Shown: positions 14,319 to 22,324, counted from the first letter of the stretch. The stretch: 26,044 bases of DNA from JAJDAN01 sp046583095 (GCA_046583095.1 JAYGDB010000210.1:1-26044); one strand, 5' to 3'. Program-made: numbers and translations. The notes: generated by a model not told the origin, from the sequence alone.

Positions 14319-14612
14319 GTGCGGGGGGTGAGAACCACCTGGCTGGCGCTGCTGGCGCTGGCCGCTGTCGCCGTCATCGCAGTCGCAGACGGGAAGTCTG
14401 GGATTCCGATGTGGTTCCGCCTGCGGAGCGACCTCGACCAGGCCTCTGCGCGGGTCGCGGTGCTGGCCCGAGAGGCGAAGGTCCTGCGAGGCCAGATCGA
14501 GGCCCTGTCGAGCGAGCCCTTCGCGCTCGAGCGTGCGATCCGGGAAGATCTGGAGCTGGCGCTGCCCGGAGAAATCGTCGTCCGTTTCGACCGTCAAGAA
14601 GCGGACTGGTAG
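14319..14612 (+). CDS. FtsB/DivIC-family septum formation initiator-like protein
   Basis: A 97-residue protein with a single N-terminal membrane segment (about residues 7-24), a heptad-like helical stretch (about 34-65, DLDQASARVAVLAREAKVLR), and a C-terminal FALERAIREDLELALPGEIV (PGE at 83-85). This matches the FtsB/DivIC layout and its usual ...EELGLVKPGE-like ending. Family members bridge FtsL and FtsQ (or DivIB) in the divisome. GTG 14319 is chosen with GGGGGGTGAG about 8 nt upstream; GTG 14328 is a possible later start. Similarity is judged from architecture and the short motif only, so the family is likely but the specific orthologue is uncertain. Lies 21 nt before argS. Confidence 0.75.
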   Translation: MRGVRTTWLALLALAAVAVIAVADGKSGIPMWFRLRSDLDQASARVAVLAREAKVLRGQIEALSSEPFALERAIREDLELALPGEIVVRFDRQEADW

Positions 14613-14633
14613 ACCCCCCGCGAGAGCAATCGT

Positions 14634-16373
14634 TTGAGTGACGTACGAGACAAGCTGGCGGACCAGCTCGCGCAGGCTGTCTCCGCCCTTCTGGCGGAGG
14701 CCGGAGACAGTGGGGGAGATCCCCCCGAGGTCTCCCTCAGCATCCCGCGCCAGAAGAGTCACGGTGACTTCGCCTGCAACGTCGCCATGCAGCTCGCCGG
14801 CCGTCTCCGGAAGTCGCCGCGGGACATCGGGACGGCGCTCGTAGAGAAGCTCGGCGATGCCGGAGGCCTCGTCGCTCGTTCCGAGGTGGCGGGACCGGGC
14901 TTCGTGAACGTGTGGCTCGCCGAGGCTCGCTGGCTCGACGTGCTTCGCGGAATCCTCGAGGCGGGCGAACGATACGGTCGGTCGAACGAGGGGAAGCAAC
15001 GCCGCGTCCAGGTGGAGTTCGTATCCGCGAACCCGACGGGTCCGCTCAGTACGGGTCATGGGCGGCAGGGCGTGCTCGGTGACTGCATCGCGCGGCTTCT
15101 CGACTTCACCGACTGGGACGTGACTCGCGAGTTCTACTTCAACGACGGCGGACGCCAGATGCGAGTCCTCGGGGAGTCGGTGAAGGCGCGCTATCTGGAA
15201 TGTCTGAACGAGGCCGCACCGCCGCCCGAGTCGGCGCTAGAGGATCCCGAGAATGCGTGGATCGAGCGCGTCGGCGACCTGCCCGTCGTATTTCCGAGAG
15301 ACGGCTACCGCGGCGAGTACGTTCGCGAGATCGCAGAGAGCTTGCGCGGGGAGAAGGGCGCGGCGCTGGTGGACGAAGAGGCGACCGGCGTCTTCCTCTC
15401 GGCTGCCAAGGAGACGATCTTTGCCGAGATCCGGTCTACCCTCGACACCATTGGCATCCACTTCGACGAATACTTCAACGAGAAGTCCCTCTACGACGAC
15501 GGACAACTCGATGCGGTTCTCGCAGAGATGCGCGCGCAGGGGATGATCTACGAGGCCGAGGGTGCCGTCTGGTTCAAGGCGACGGCCCTGGGCCTGGATC
15601 GCGACCGGGTGGTGGTTCGGAGCAATGGCGAGCCCACCTACCTGCTTCCCGACATCGCCTACCATCGCGACAAGTACCGCCGGGGTTTCGAGGCCATCAT
15701 CGACGTGATGGGTGCCGACCACATCGAGCAGTTTCCATTCGTGCGGGCCGCGGTCGGCGCCCTCGGCTGTGATCCGCAGCGCCTGGAACTCGTCCTCCAC
15801 CAGTTCGTCACGATCACCAGCGGTGGCGAGAAGCTGAAGCAATCGACCCGGCGCGCAAACTTCGTGACGATCGACGAGCTTGTCGAGGAGGTCGGAGTCG
15901 ACGTATTCCGCTTCTTCATGGTGGAACGAAAAGCCGACGGGCATCTGGACTTCGACCTCGACCTGGCGAAGGATCGAAACTGGAAGAAGAACCCCGCCTA
16001 CTACGTACAGTACGCCCACGCACGAACCCACGGGATCCAACGCAAGGCTGCTGAGTTGGGGGCTGCGGCTGCGGGCGCCTTCGATGCCGGCCGTCTTGTG
16101 CTGTCGGAAGAAATCGAGCTGATCAGGAAGCTCGGCGAGTTTCCGGGCCTGGTCCGCCGGGCCGCGGAAACTCGGGAGCCCCACCACGTCGCCTACTACC
16201 TGCGCGATCTGGCGGGGCTCTTCCATCCCTACGTGCAGGACGGGACACGTCACCGTGTAGTGTCCGACGATGCCGGGCTCACGTCCGCACGTCTCGCGTT
16301 GATGCGGGCCGTGCAGGTGGTGCTAGCGAATGGACTCTGGCTCCTGGGAATCTCGGCGCCGGAGCAGATGTAG
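14634..16373 (+). CDS. argS: Arginine--tRNA ligase
   Basis: A 579-residue class I aminoacyl-tRNA synthetase of normal ArgRS length. The N-terminal additional domain (about 1-115) contains SLSIPRQKSHGDFACNVAMQ. The catalytic Rossmann fold has VEFVSANPTGPLSTGHGRQG (128-147) and YFNDGGRQM, and a KMSKS-loop region reads GGEKLKQSTRRANFVTIDEL (397-416). NPAYYVQYAHAR (453-464) leads into the anticodon-binding domain. The HIGH position reads STGH (139-142), lacking the first histidine. The start is TTG 14634, as no ATG or GTG fits the conserved N-terminus; the ribosome-binding site is weak. Its stop is followed immediately by the SPOR gene. Confidence 0.97.
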   Translation: MSDVRDKLADQLAQAVSALLAEAGDSGGDPPEVSLSIPRQKSHGDFACNVAMQLAGRLRKSPRDIGTALVEKLGDAGGLVARSEVAGPGFVNVWLAEARWLDVLRGILEAGERYGRSNEGKQRRVQVEFVSANPTGPLSTGHGRQGVLGDCIARLLDFTDWDVTREFYFNDGGRQMRVLGESVKARYLECLNEAAPPPESALEDPENAWIERVGDLPVVFPRDGYRGEYVREIAESLRGEKGAALVDEEATGVFLSAAKETIFAEIRSTLDTIGIHFDEYFNEKSLYDDGQLDAVLAEMRAQGMIYEAEGAVWFKATALGLDRDRVVVRSNGEPTYLLPDIAYHRDKYRRGFEAIIDVMGADHIEQFPFVRAAVGALGCDPQRLELVLHQFVTITSGGEKLKQSTRRANFVTIDELVEEVGVDVFRFFMVERKADGHLDFDLDLAKDRNWKKNPAYYVQYAHARTHGIQRKAAELGAAAAGAFDAGRLVLSEEIELIRKLGEFPGLVRRAAETREPHHVAYYLRDLAGLFHPYVQDGTRHRVVSDDAGLTSARLALMRAVQVVLANGLWLLGISAPEQM

Positions 16374-17018
16374 TTGAACCAATCTCAGGGGGGAGGCATG
16401 CGCGACGCAAGCGTCAGAGAAGGGAAACCCGGCTGGTTCGCCAGCTTCTTGGGCGCGGCGGTCCTCATCGCCGGTGGATTCGGATTGGGCCTCGTGGCCG
16501 GGGTGGTCTCGGAGGAGCCCGAACTCGTCGTCGGCCATCTGGTGGGTCGCAGCGAGGAGGTGGCCTGGCTGCCAGACGCGGAGCCGGAACTCGTGTCGAG
16601 GGACGGCGAAGGGGCCGTTCTCGAAGCTGAGACGGTCCTCATTGGGGAAGTGAACGGGCGGGGACAGCCACAACCGGTGCTGCCGGCCGTGGCCGCGCCG
16701 CCGCCCGAGCGGCGGCCAAGCGGGAACGACCAGGATCGCGACATCGGTCGCTCCCCGTCGACCCCAGCGGCCGTGAGAGCGGGCTATTCCGTCCAGGTCG
16801 GGGCTTTTGTCGAGGGCGGTGCGGCGGAGAACGTGCGTCAGCAGCTCAGAAGCAAGGGCTTCGCTAGCTACGTGATTGCCGCGAAGCACTCCAGGGACGG
16901 GCGGTGGCGGGTGCGGGTCGGCCCGGTTCCCAGCAAGGGAGCGGCCGAGAAGTTGGCGTCTCGTCTCAAGACGGAGGAGCGGCTTCCGACCTGGGTCGTT
17001 ACCGAGGGAGGAGGCTGA
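16374..17018 (+). CDS. SPOR-domain membrane protein
   Basis: A 214-residue protein with one membrane segment (about residues 22-45, WFASFLGAAVLIAGGFGLGL), a low-complexity acidic then proline-rich linker (46-135), and a C-terminal SPOR domain (about 136-212) with AGYSVQVGAFVEGGAAENVR, LRSKGFASYVI and RWRVRVGPVPSKGAAEKLAS. SPOR domains bind denuded peptidoglycan at septa. TTG 16374 directly follows the argS stop and has GGAG at 16361-16364; ATG 16398 is an alternative (206 residues) with a poly-G/AGG tract just upstream. As I recall, an argS-SPOR pair occurs in other deltaproteobacterial genomes. Likely role in cell division or envelope, by family. Confidence 0.85.
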   Translation: MNQSQGGGMRDASVREGKPGWFASFLGAAVLIAGGFGLGLVAGVVSEEPELVVGHLVGRSEEVAWLPDAEPELVSRDGEGAVLEAETVLIGEVNGRGQPQPVLPAVAAPPPERRPSGNDQDRDIGRSPSTPAAVRAGYSVQVGAFVEGGAAENVRQQLRSKGFASYVIAAKHSRDGRWRVRVGPVPSKGAAEKLASRLKTEERLPTWVVTEGGG

Positions 17019-17071
17019 GCGGGGCGCGATGCTCGCCGAGCGCGAGAGATCGGTCCCCGTCGCAACGTCGG

Positions 17072-18001
17072 ATGGGACTTCGCTACATCGTCACCGGATC
17101 CCAGGGGCAGCTGGGACGTTGTTTGGTTCGTGAGCTCAGCAAGGCTGGGTCGACGGATCAGCTCGCCGCCGCATTCTCCCACGCCGACTTGGACATCGGC
17201 GATCGCGATCGTGTCGCTCGTGCGTTCGATTGCTGGGCGGGAAGCCCTCCCGATGTTCTGGTGAATGCGGCCGCCTACAACCAGGTCGACCGTTGTGAGA
17301 GTGACGGTGCCGAGGCGGCCATGCGGGTGAACGGAGAGGGCCCCGGGATCCTCGCCGCAGCTTGCCAGGCCGCAGGAATCCGGCTTCTTCATGTGTCCAG
17401 CGACTACGTGTTTTCGGGAGATAGTGACGCGCCCGTACCAGAGGATGCCGCGCCGTCGCCCCGGAGCGCCTATGGACGAAGTAAGCTTGCCGGCGAGCAG
17501 CGGGTGCGCGAGGTGTCCCAGCAGGCGATCATCATTCGCACCAGCTGGGTCTTCGGCCCCGGCAAGAACTTCGTGGGGGCGATCGTGCGCCAGGCGCGCC
17601 TCCGGCGGGCGGGAGAGGCCGAGGGACCATTGCGAGTCGTCGACGATCAGCGGGGATGCCCGACCTACGCGGCGGATCTGGCCGAGGCGTGCCGGACGCT
17701 TGCGACGGGGTCGGCCCCGGGCGGGATCTATCACTGGCAGAACGCGCCGGACCCCGGGGATCCGCAGGCTCCTACCTGGTGGGATTTTGCGCGCGCCATC
17801 CTCGACGGTGCCGGCTACTCGGATCTCGAGATCGATCGCGTTACCACTGAAGACATTGCTGCTGCGGCGCCACGTCCCGCTTACTCGGTGCTGAGCTGCG
17901 AGCGTGCCGAGGCCCAGGGTGCATCTCGTCGAAGCTGGCGCGAGGCGCTCGCCGCATATCTCGGCTCTGAGGATTTCCGGGCGCAGCTGGAGTTGCCCTG
18001 A
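17072..18001 (+). CDS. rfbD: dTDP-4-dehydrorhamnose reductase (RmlD-like)
   Basis: A 309-residue short-chain dehydrogenase/reductase. The NAD(P)-binding glycine motif is TGSQGQLG (residues 8-15), followed by VNAAAYNQVDRCE (64-76), SSDYVFSGD (109-117), the catalytic YGRSK (Y134, K138), RTSWVFGPGKNF (156-167), DQRGCPTYAADLA (192-204) and a substrate-binding APRPAYSVL (266-274). This is the RmlD/RfbD pattern, the last step of dTDP-L-rhamnose synthesis. The frame is open upstream to 16904 inside the SPOR gene, but ATG 17072 gives the family N-terminus and no other start lies between. No rmlA, B or C is nearby. Its TGA shares one base with the lepA ATG. Another SDR reducing a nucleotide sugar is possible. 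Confidence 0.88.
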   Translation: MGLRYIVTGSQGQLGRCLVRELSKAGSTDQLAAAFSHADLDIGDRDRVARAFDCWAGSPPDVLVNAAAYNQVDRCESDGAEAAMRVNGEGPGILAAACQAAGIRLLHVSSDYVFSGDSDAPVPEDAAPSPRSAYGRSKLAGEQRVREVSQQAIIIRTSWVFGPGKNFVGAIVRQARLRRAGEAEGPLRVVDDQRGCPTYAADLAEACRTLATGSAPGGIYHWQNAPDPGDPQAPTWWDFARAILDGAGYSDLEIDRVTTEDIAAAAPRPAYSVLSCERAEAQGASRRSWREALAAYLGSEDFRAQLELP

Positions 18002-19809
18002 TGTCTGCTCCCCGACCCAGCAAGATCCGAAACTTCTGCATCATCGCGCACATCGATCACGGCAAGAGCACCCTCGCGGATCGCATGCTCGAGGCGACCC
18101 ACACGCTCTCGGAACGTGAGCAGAAGGATCAGTTTCTCGACAACATGGACCTCGAGCGGGAGCGCGGGATCACGATCAAGGCCCGGACGGTTCGCATGCG
18201 CTTCCGGGCGGCCGACGGGGAGGAGTACCTCCTCAACCTGATCGATACGCCCGGGCACGTGGATTTCTCCTACGAGGTCTCTCGGGCGCTGGCGGCCTGC
18301 GAGGGCGCTGTGCTGGTTGTCGACGCGGCGCAGGGCATCGAAGCCCAGACCCTGGCGAACGCCTACCTCGCGGTGGATGCGGACCTCGAGATCATCCCGG
18401 TGCTCAACAAGATCGACCTGCCCGCCGCGGATCCCGACGGGGTCGCGCGCGAGATCGAGGATGTCATCGGGCTCGACGCGAGCAGGGTGCTCCACGTCTC
18501 TGCAAAGGACGGGACCGGTGTGCCGGAGCTGCTCCAGGCGATCGTCGACCGGGTCCCGGCGCCCCAGGGTGATCCCGAAGGGTTGACCCGCGCCCTTGTC
18601 TTCGATTCGTGGTTCGACACCTACGTGGGCGTGGTGCTGCTGACACGGGTGATGGAGGGCCGCGTCACGCAGGGCGACTCGATTCGCCTGATGATGGGAG
18701 GGATCGAGCGAGAGGTGAATCAGCTCGCCGTTCTCGAGCCGGCTCAGCGCGCGGTTTCGCAGCTCGCGGCCGGAGAAGTGGGGCTCGTGATCGCGAGCAT
18801 CAAGACCCTCACCGACGTGAAGGTCGGCGACACTGTGACGACCCTTGCGCGTCCGGCCAGCGAGCCGCTGCCCGGCTTTCGGGAATCCAAGCCGATGGTG
18901 TTCGCCGGTCTCTATCCGGTGGAAGCGGAGTCCTACCAAGATCTCAAGAGTTCCCTCGAGAAGCTGAAGCTCAACGACTCCTCCTTCACCTACGATCCCG
19001 AGACCAGCGCGGCACTCGGTTTCGGGTTCCGCTGCGGCTTTCTCGGTTTCTTGCACGCCGAGATCATCCAAGAGCGTCTCGAGCGGGAATACAATCTCGA
19101 CCTGATCACGACGGCGCCGACGGTTCGCTACCGGGTCGTTCCGAAGTCCGGTGACCCCTTCGAGATCGAAACCCCGGCAGCACTTCCCGATGCCGGCGAT
19201 ATCGATCGCGTCGAGGAGCCCTTCATCCGCGCGACGATCCACGTGCCTTCGGACTATCTCGGGGCCGTCATCGGTCTGTGCCAGGATCGACGAGGTAGCC
19301 AGCACTCGATGACCCAACACGGAAAGCGCGTCCAGGTAGAGTACGACCTGCCGCTCGCAGACGTGGTGACCGACTTCCACGACCGCCTCAAGAGCGTCAC
19401 GCGGGGCTACGGCTCCTTTGACTACGAACTCGTGGCCTACAGGCCGGGTGATCTCGTGAAGCTCGACATTCTGGTGAACGGCGATCCAGTCGATGCGCTC
19501 TCCCTCATCGTCCACCGGGAGTACGCCTACGCGAGGGGCAACGAGCTGACTCGGAAGCTCAAGCAGTTCATTCCCCGCCAGCAGTTTCCCGTGGCCATCC
19601 AGGCGGCAATCGGATCTCGGGTGATAGCCCGGACCTCGGTGAAGGCGCTTCGAAAGAACGTCACGGCCAAGTGCTACGGTGGAGACATCACGCGAAAGCG
19701 CAAGCTGCTCGAGAAGCAGAAGGAGGGCAAGAAGCGCATGAAGCGCGTGGGTTCGGTCGAGATCCCGCAGGAGGCGTTCCTTGCGGCCCTGCGGCTGGGA
19801 GAAGAATAG
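18001..19809 (+). CDS. lepA: Elongation factor 4 (LepA), translational GTPase
   Basis: A 602-residue protein of standard LepA length. GTPase motifs are AHIDHGKST (residues 16-24), RGITIKA (G2 region), DTPGHVDF (82-89) and NKIDLP (136-141). The EF-G-like domains follow, including GFGFRCGFLGFLHAEIIQER, and the LepA-specific C-terminal domain with RKNVTAKCYGGDITRKRKLL, EKQKEGKKRMKRVG and IPQEAFLAAL. EF4 acts on stalled or mis-translocated ribosomes and in 30S biogenesis. The start overlaps the rfbD stop by one base. lepB follows by 2 nt, the classical lepA-lepB order. Confidence 0.99.
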   Translation: MSAPRPSKIRNFCIIAHIDHGKSTLADRMLEATHTLSEREQKDQFLDNMDLERERGITIKARTVRMRFRAADGEEYLLNLIDTPGHVDFSYEVSRALAACEGAVLVVDAAQGIEAQTLANAYLAVDADLEIIPVLNKIDLPAADPDGVAREIEDVIGLDASRVLHVSAKDGTGVPELLQAIVDRVPAPQGDPEGLTRALVFDSWFDTYVGVVLLTRVMEGRVTQGDSIRLMMGGIEREVNQLAVLEPAQRAVSQLAAGEVGLVIASIKTLTDVKVGDTVTTLARPASEPLPGFRESKPMVFAGLYPVEAESYQDLKSSLEKLKLNDSSFTYDPETSAALGFGFRCGFLGFLHAEIIQERLEREYNLDLITTAPTVRYRVVPKSGDPFEIETPAALPDAGDIDRVEEPFIRATIHVPSDYLGAVIGLCQDRRGSQHSMTQHGKRVQVEYDLPLADVVTDFHDRLKSVTRGYGSFDYELVAYRPGDLVKLDILVNGDPVDALSLIVHREYAYARGNELTRKLKQFIPRQQFPVAIQAAIGSRVIARTSVKALRKNVTAKCYGGDITRKRKLLEKQKEGKKRMKRVGSVEIPQEAFLAALRLGEE

Positions 19810-19811
19810 AC

Positions 19812-20678
19812 GTGGCACGGAGTTCCAGGAGCGGCGGCGCGGAGCCCGAGGCGAGGCCGGCCGGTGCCTTGGCGCGTGTCTGGGAGCAGTTGAGCACGCT
19901 CCTACTGGCGATCGCGATCGCGCTCACGATCCGTGTCTTCGTCATCGAGCCGTTTCGGATTCCGTCGGAGTCCATGCTTCCGACCCTCTTGATCGGTGAT
20001 CACCTGTTCGTGAACAAGTTCGCTTACGGAGCGAAAGTGCCGTTCACTGACATCCGTCTGCCCGGGTTCCGGGAGCCCGAGCGCGGCGACGTCGTGGTAT
20101 TTGTGGTCGCGCGGGAACTCAATCGCGGCATGCCTAGGATCTATCCCGCCGACAAGCGGCCGGACTTGCCGCGGGACGATTTCGTGAAGCGGATCGTGGG
20201 CCTCCCGGGGGACCGGCTAGAGGTGCGAAATAACCGCCTATACGTCAACGACCGGCTGGTAGAGATCAGCGAGAGCGACGGTGTGTTCCTCGACGACTCG
20301 GGTCATGGCCTCGCTATCCAACGAGAACGCCTGGACGGTTGCGATCACGCAGTGCTGGATGATCCCGCCATTCCGGGCCAACGGAGGTCACCCGTGGTCG
20401 TGCCTCCGGGCCGCTACTTCGTGATGGGCGACAACCGGGACCACTCGAACGACAGCCGGATCTGGGGCACCGTGCGCTTCGAGGAGATCCGGGGGCCCGC
20501 TTTCATCCTCTACTGGTCCTGGGACGTGAACGGAAACTTCCTCCAGTTCCTGAATCCGGTGAACTGGTGGACGGCGGAGAAGCGCTGGAGCCGGGTCTTC
20601 AGCCGCGTCCGATGCTTCGAGCCGGGCGAGAGCCTGGCGGAGAGGGGAATCGGGGCCCCCAGCGCGACTGGCAGCTGA
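19812..20678 (+). CDS. lepB: Signal peptidase I
   Basis: A 288-residue membrane-bound serine protease that cleaves signal peptides from Sec- and Tat-exported proteins. One hydrophobic segment (about residues 27-46) precedes the catalytic IPSESMLPTLLIGD, nucleophile S54. The general base is K126 in DDFVKRIVGLPGD. The C-terminal box D reads FVMGDNRDHSNDSRIWG. A 20-residue insertion-like stretch (about 102-121) separates VVVF from the lysine box. GTG 19812 is chosen, with GGGAG at the end of lepA; the frame is open further upstream only as a shadow of lepA. Confidence 0.97.
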   Translation: MARSSRSGGAEPEARPAGALARVWEQLSTLLLAIAIALTIRVFVIEPFRIPSESMLPTLLIGDHLFVNKFAYGAKVPFTDIRLPGFREPERGDVVVFVVARELNRGMPRIYPADKRPDLPRDDFVKRIVGLPGDRLEVRNNRLYVNDRLVEISESDGVFLDDSGHGLAIQRERLDGCDHAVLDDPAIPGQRRSPVVVPPGRYFVMGDNRDHSNDSRIWGTVRFEEIRGPAFILYWSWDVNGNFLQFLNPVNWWTAEKRWSRVFSRVRCFEPGESLAERGIGAPSATGS

Positions 20679-20683
20679 GCGGA

Positions 20684-20711
20684 TTGACGGGCGGGGGCCA
20701 AGCGGTATGCT
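20684..20711 (+). promoter_or_regulatory. Sigma70-like promoter of the pyrimidine operon
   Basis: A -35 box TTGACG (20684-20689) is separated by 16 nt from a -10 box TATGCT (20706-20711). These match the consensus at 5/6 and 4/6 positions in otherwise very GC-rich sequence. The predicted transcript would start near 20718, giving a leader of about 57 nt before the pyrR start. It lies 5 nt downstream of lepB and just upstream of the PyrR-type hairpin. No transcript data, so the assignment is by pattern and position. Confidence 0.65.
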
Positions 20712-20733
20712 GCGCCGCGGCCCTTGAGGCCGG

Positions 20734-20768
20734 ACCTTTTAACTCCGTCCCGAGAGACGGACAAAGGT
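20734..20768 (+). promoter_or_regulatory. PyrR-binding RNA hairpin overlapping the pyrR Shine-Dalgarno site
   Basis: A lower stem ACCTTT (20734-20739) pairs with AAAGGT (20763-20768). An upper stem TCCGTC (20744-20749) pairs with GACGGA (20756-20761). The terminal hexaloop is CCGAGA (20750-20755), and an A-containing internal bulge (TAAC, 20740-20743) separates the stems on the 5' side. Layout and the NNGAGA-type loop match the PyrR binding loops known from Bacillus pyr leaders and related sites in other phyla. The AAAGG strand is also the only good Shine-Dalgarno sequence for the GTG at 20775. PyrR with UMP would thus be expected to mask the ribosome-binding site. Confidence 0.82.
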
Positions 20769-20774
20769 GCCTTC

Positions 20775-21377
20775 GTGACTCCCCCTGAGCCTGATTCCCA
20801 GCCCCAAGTACGTCCCCAAGAGCCTCTTCGCCGCACTGCGGGGAGTGTTCTCGACGACGTCGCCATCCGACGCTGCCTCACGCGCATCGCGCACGAGCTG
20901 GTCGAACGGCACGACTCCCTGCAGGATCTCTACCTGGTGGCGGTCCCGAATGGCGGCGTGCCGCTGGGTCGGATGCTGGTCGAGGACCTCGAGAAGCTCA
21001 CCGGCATCCGGGTGCCCCTGGGCCTCCTCGACACGACCCTCTATCGGGATGACGTTCTCGTGACCGCCCAACGTCCTCGCCTACGCGTGACCGAAATGCC
21101 GTCGTCCGTCGACGAGCGCGTGGTGGTTCTGGTCGACGACGTCGTGAACACGGGCCGGACGATCCGAGCCGCGATGGACGCGTTGATGGACTTCGGCCGG
21201 CCTCGCGTGGTGCAGGTGGTGGCTCTGGTCGACCGTGGGCACCGGGAGCTGCCGATCAAGATCGACTTCGTGGGCAAGAACATTCCGACCCAGCCCGGTG
21301 AGTCGGTGAGGCTGCGCGGCCGGGACTCCGACGATCTCGAGGGACCTCTCGAAGTCGTGCTCGAAAGGGAAGGGTAG
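20775..21377 (+). CDS. pyrR: Bifunctional pyr operon regulator / uracil phosphoribosyltransferase PyrR
   Basis: A 200-residue type I phosphoribosyltransferase-fold protein. The PRPP-binding loop is VVVLVDDVVNTGRTIRAAMD (residues 117-136); LYLVAVPNGGVPLGRML (52-68) and LGLLDTTLYRDD (82-93) are PyrR signatures, and VALVDRGHRELPIKIDFVGK (149-168) is near-diagnostic. PyrR binds pyr mRNA in response to UMP/UTP and has weak uracil phosphoribosyltransferase activity. GTG 20775 is preferred to the in-frame ATG-less extension from 20724 because it is preceded by AAAGG (20763-20767), and because the predicted transcript starts only near 20718. The N-terminal 25 residues are proline-rich and variable. 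First gene of the pyr operon; pyrB follows after 9 nt. Confidence 0.95.
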   Translation: MTPPEPDSQPQVRPQEPLRRTAGSVLDDVAIRRCLTRIAHELVERHDSLQDLYLVAVPNGGVPLGRMLVEDLEKLTGIRVPLGLLDTTLYRDDVLVTAQRPRLRVTEMPSSVDERVVVLVDDVVNTGRTIRAAMDALMDFGRPRVVQVVALVDRGHRELPIKIDFVGKNIPTQPGESVRLRGRDSDDLEGPLEVVLEREG

Positions 21378-21386
21378 GGGGCAGGC

Positions 21387-22319
21387 GTGCGGGGAAAGGA
21401 CCTTCTGACAATCGAAGATCTGGCGCGGTCCGACATCGAGTTGATCCTGGATACCGCCCAGCGCATGACCGAGATCGGTACCCGCGAGGTCAAGAAGGTG
21501 CCGACGTTGCGAGGGCGGACTGTCGTCAACCTCTTCTTCGAGCCTTCGACTCGCACCCAGACGAGCTTCGAGATCGCCGGCAAGCGACTCGCCGCTGATG
21601 TGATCAACTTCTCCTCCTCGTCCTCGAGCCTGTTGAAGAACGAGAGCATTCTCGATACGGCGAAGACCCTGGATGCCATGGATCCGGACTGCGTAATCGT
21701 TCGGCACGGCGTGGCCGGCGTGCCCAAGCGGATCGCCGACGTCCTGACGGCCCCGGTCATCAATGCTGGGGACGGTGCCCACGAGCACCCCTCCCAGGCC
21801 CTTCTGGACATGCTCACGGTGTTCCAGCAGAAAGACCGTTTGGATGGGCTGACCGTCGCGATCATCGGCGACATCGCGCACTCGCGAGTGGCCCGCTCGA
21901 ACATTTACGGATTCAGCAAGATGGGCGCCGAAGTGCGCGTCGCCGGCCCGCCGACGATGCTTCCCGCCAACGTCGAGGCGCTCGGAGTCAAGTCCTACAC
22001 GTCGCTTCGCGAGGTACTCGACGGTGCGGATGTCGTCATGGCTCTTCGGATTCAGCTCGAGCGCCTGGATGGCGCGATCTTCCCGAGCGTTCGCGAGTAC
22101 TCGGCCACCTTCGGGCTCGATCGGGCGAAGCTCCGTTACGCGAAGGACGGTGCCATCGTGATGCATCCGGGTCCAGTGAACCGGGGTGTGGAACTCTCCC
22201 ACGATCTCGCCGACCACCGCCCCAGTGTGATCCTGGATCAAGTGCGCAACGGTGTCGCTCTGCGGATGGCCTTGCTGTATCTCATTGCGGGCCGAGCCCC
22301 AAGGCAAGACGAGGAGTAG
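21387..22319 (+). CDS. pyrB: Aspartate carbamoyltransferase, catalytic subunit
   Basis: A 310-residue enzyme making carbamoyl-aspartate from carbamoyl phosphate and aspartate. The carbamoyl-phosphate loop is FFEPSTRTQTSFE (STRT at 54-57), the loop contributed by the neighbouring subunit is SSSLLKNES, and NAGDGAHEHPSQALLDMLT follows. MHPGPVNRGVEL near the end is also conserved. The flexible loop reads KNES where KGE is common. No regulatory pyrI gene is present. GTG 21387 is preceded by a GGGGGCAGG site. It is 5 nt from pyrC, consistent with ATCase/DHOase complexes known from other bacteria, though a complex cannot be shown here. Confidence 0.97.
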   Translation: MRGKDLLTIEDLARSDIELILDTAQRMTEIGTREVKKVPTLRGRTVVNLFFEPSTRTQTSFEIAGKRLAADVINFSSSSSSLLKNESILDTAKTLDAMDPDCVIVRHGVAGVPKRIADVLTAPVINAGDGAHEHPSQALLDMLTVFQQKDRLDGLTVAIIGDIAHSRVARSNIYGFSKMGAEVRVAGPPTMLPANVEALGVKSYTSLREVLDGADVVMALRIQLERLDGAIFPSVREYSATFGLDRAKLRYAKDGAIVMHPGPVNRGVELSHDLADHRPSVILDQVRNGVALRMALLYLIAGRAPRQDEE

Positions 22320-22324
22320 ACCCG

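Noticed and set aside
16904..17071. Upstream extension of rfbD into the SPOR gene
   Set aside because: It would overlap the SPOR-domain coding region, and the Rossmann fold begins right after ATG 17072.
17881..19818. 645-codon open frame on the - strand opposite lepA
   Set aside because: It lies exactly antisense to lepA and beyond its ends, has no recognisable domain, and is explained by the strong GC bias at third codon positions of the real gene.
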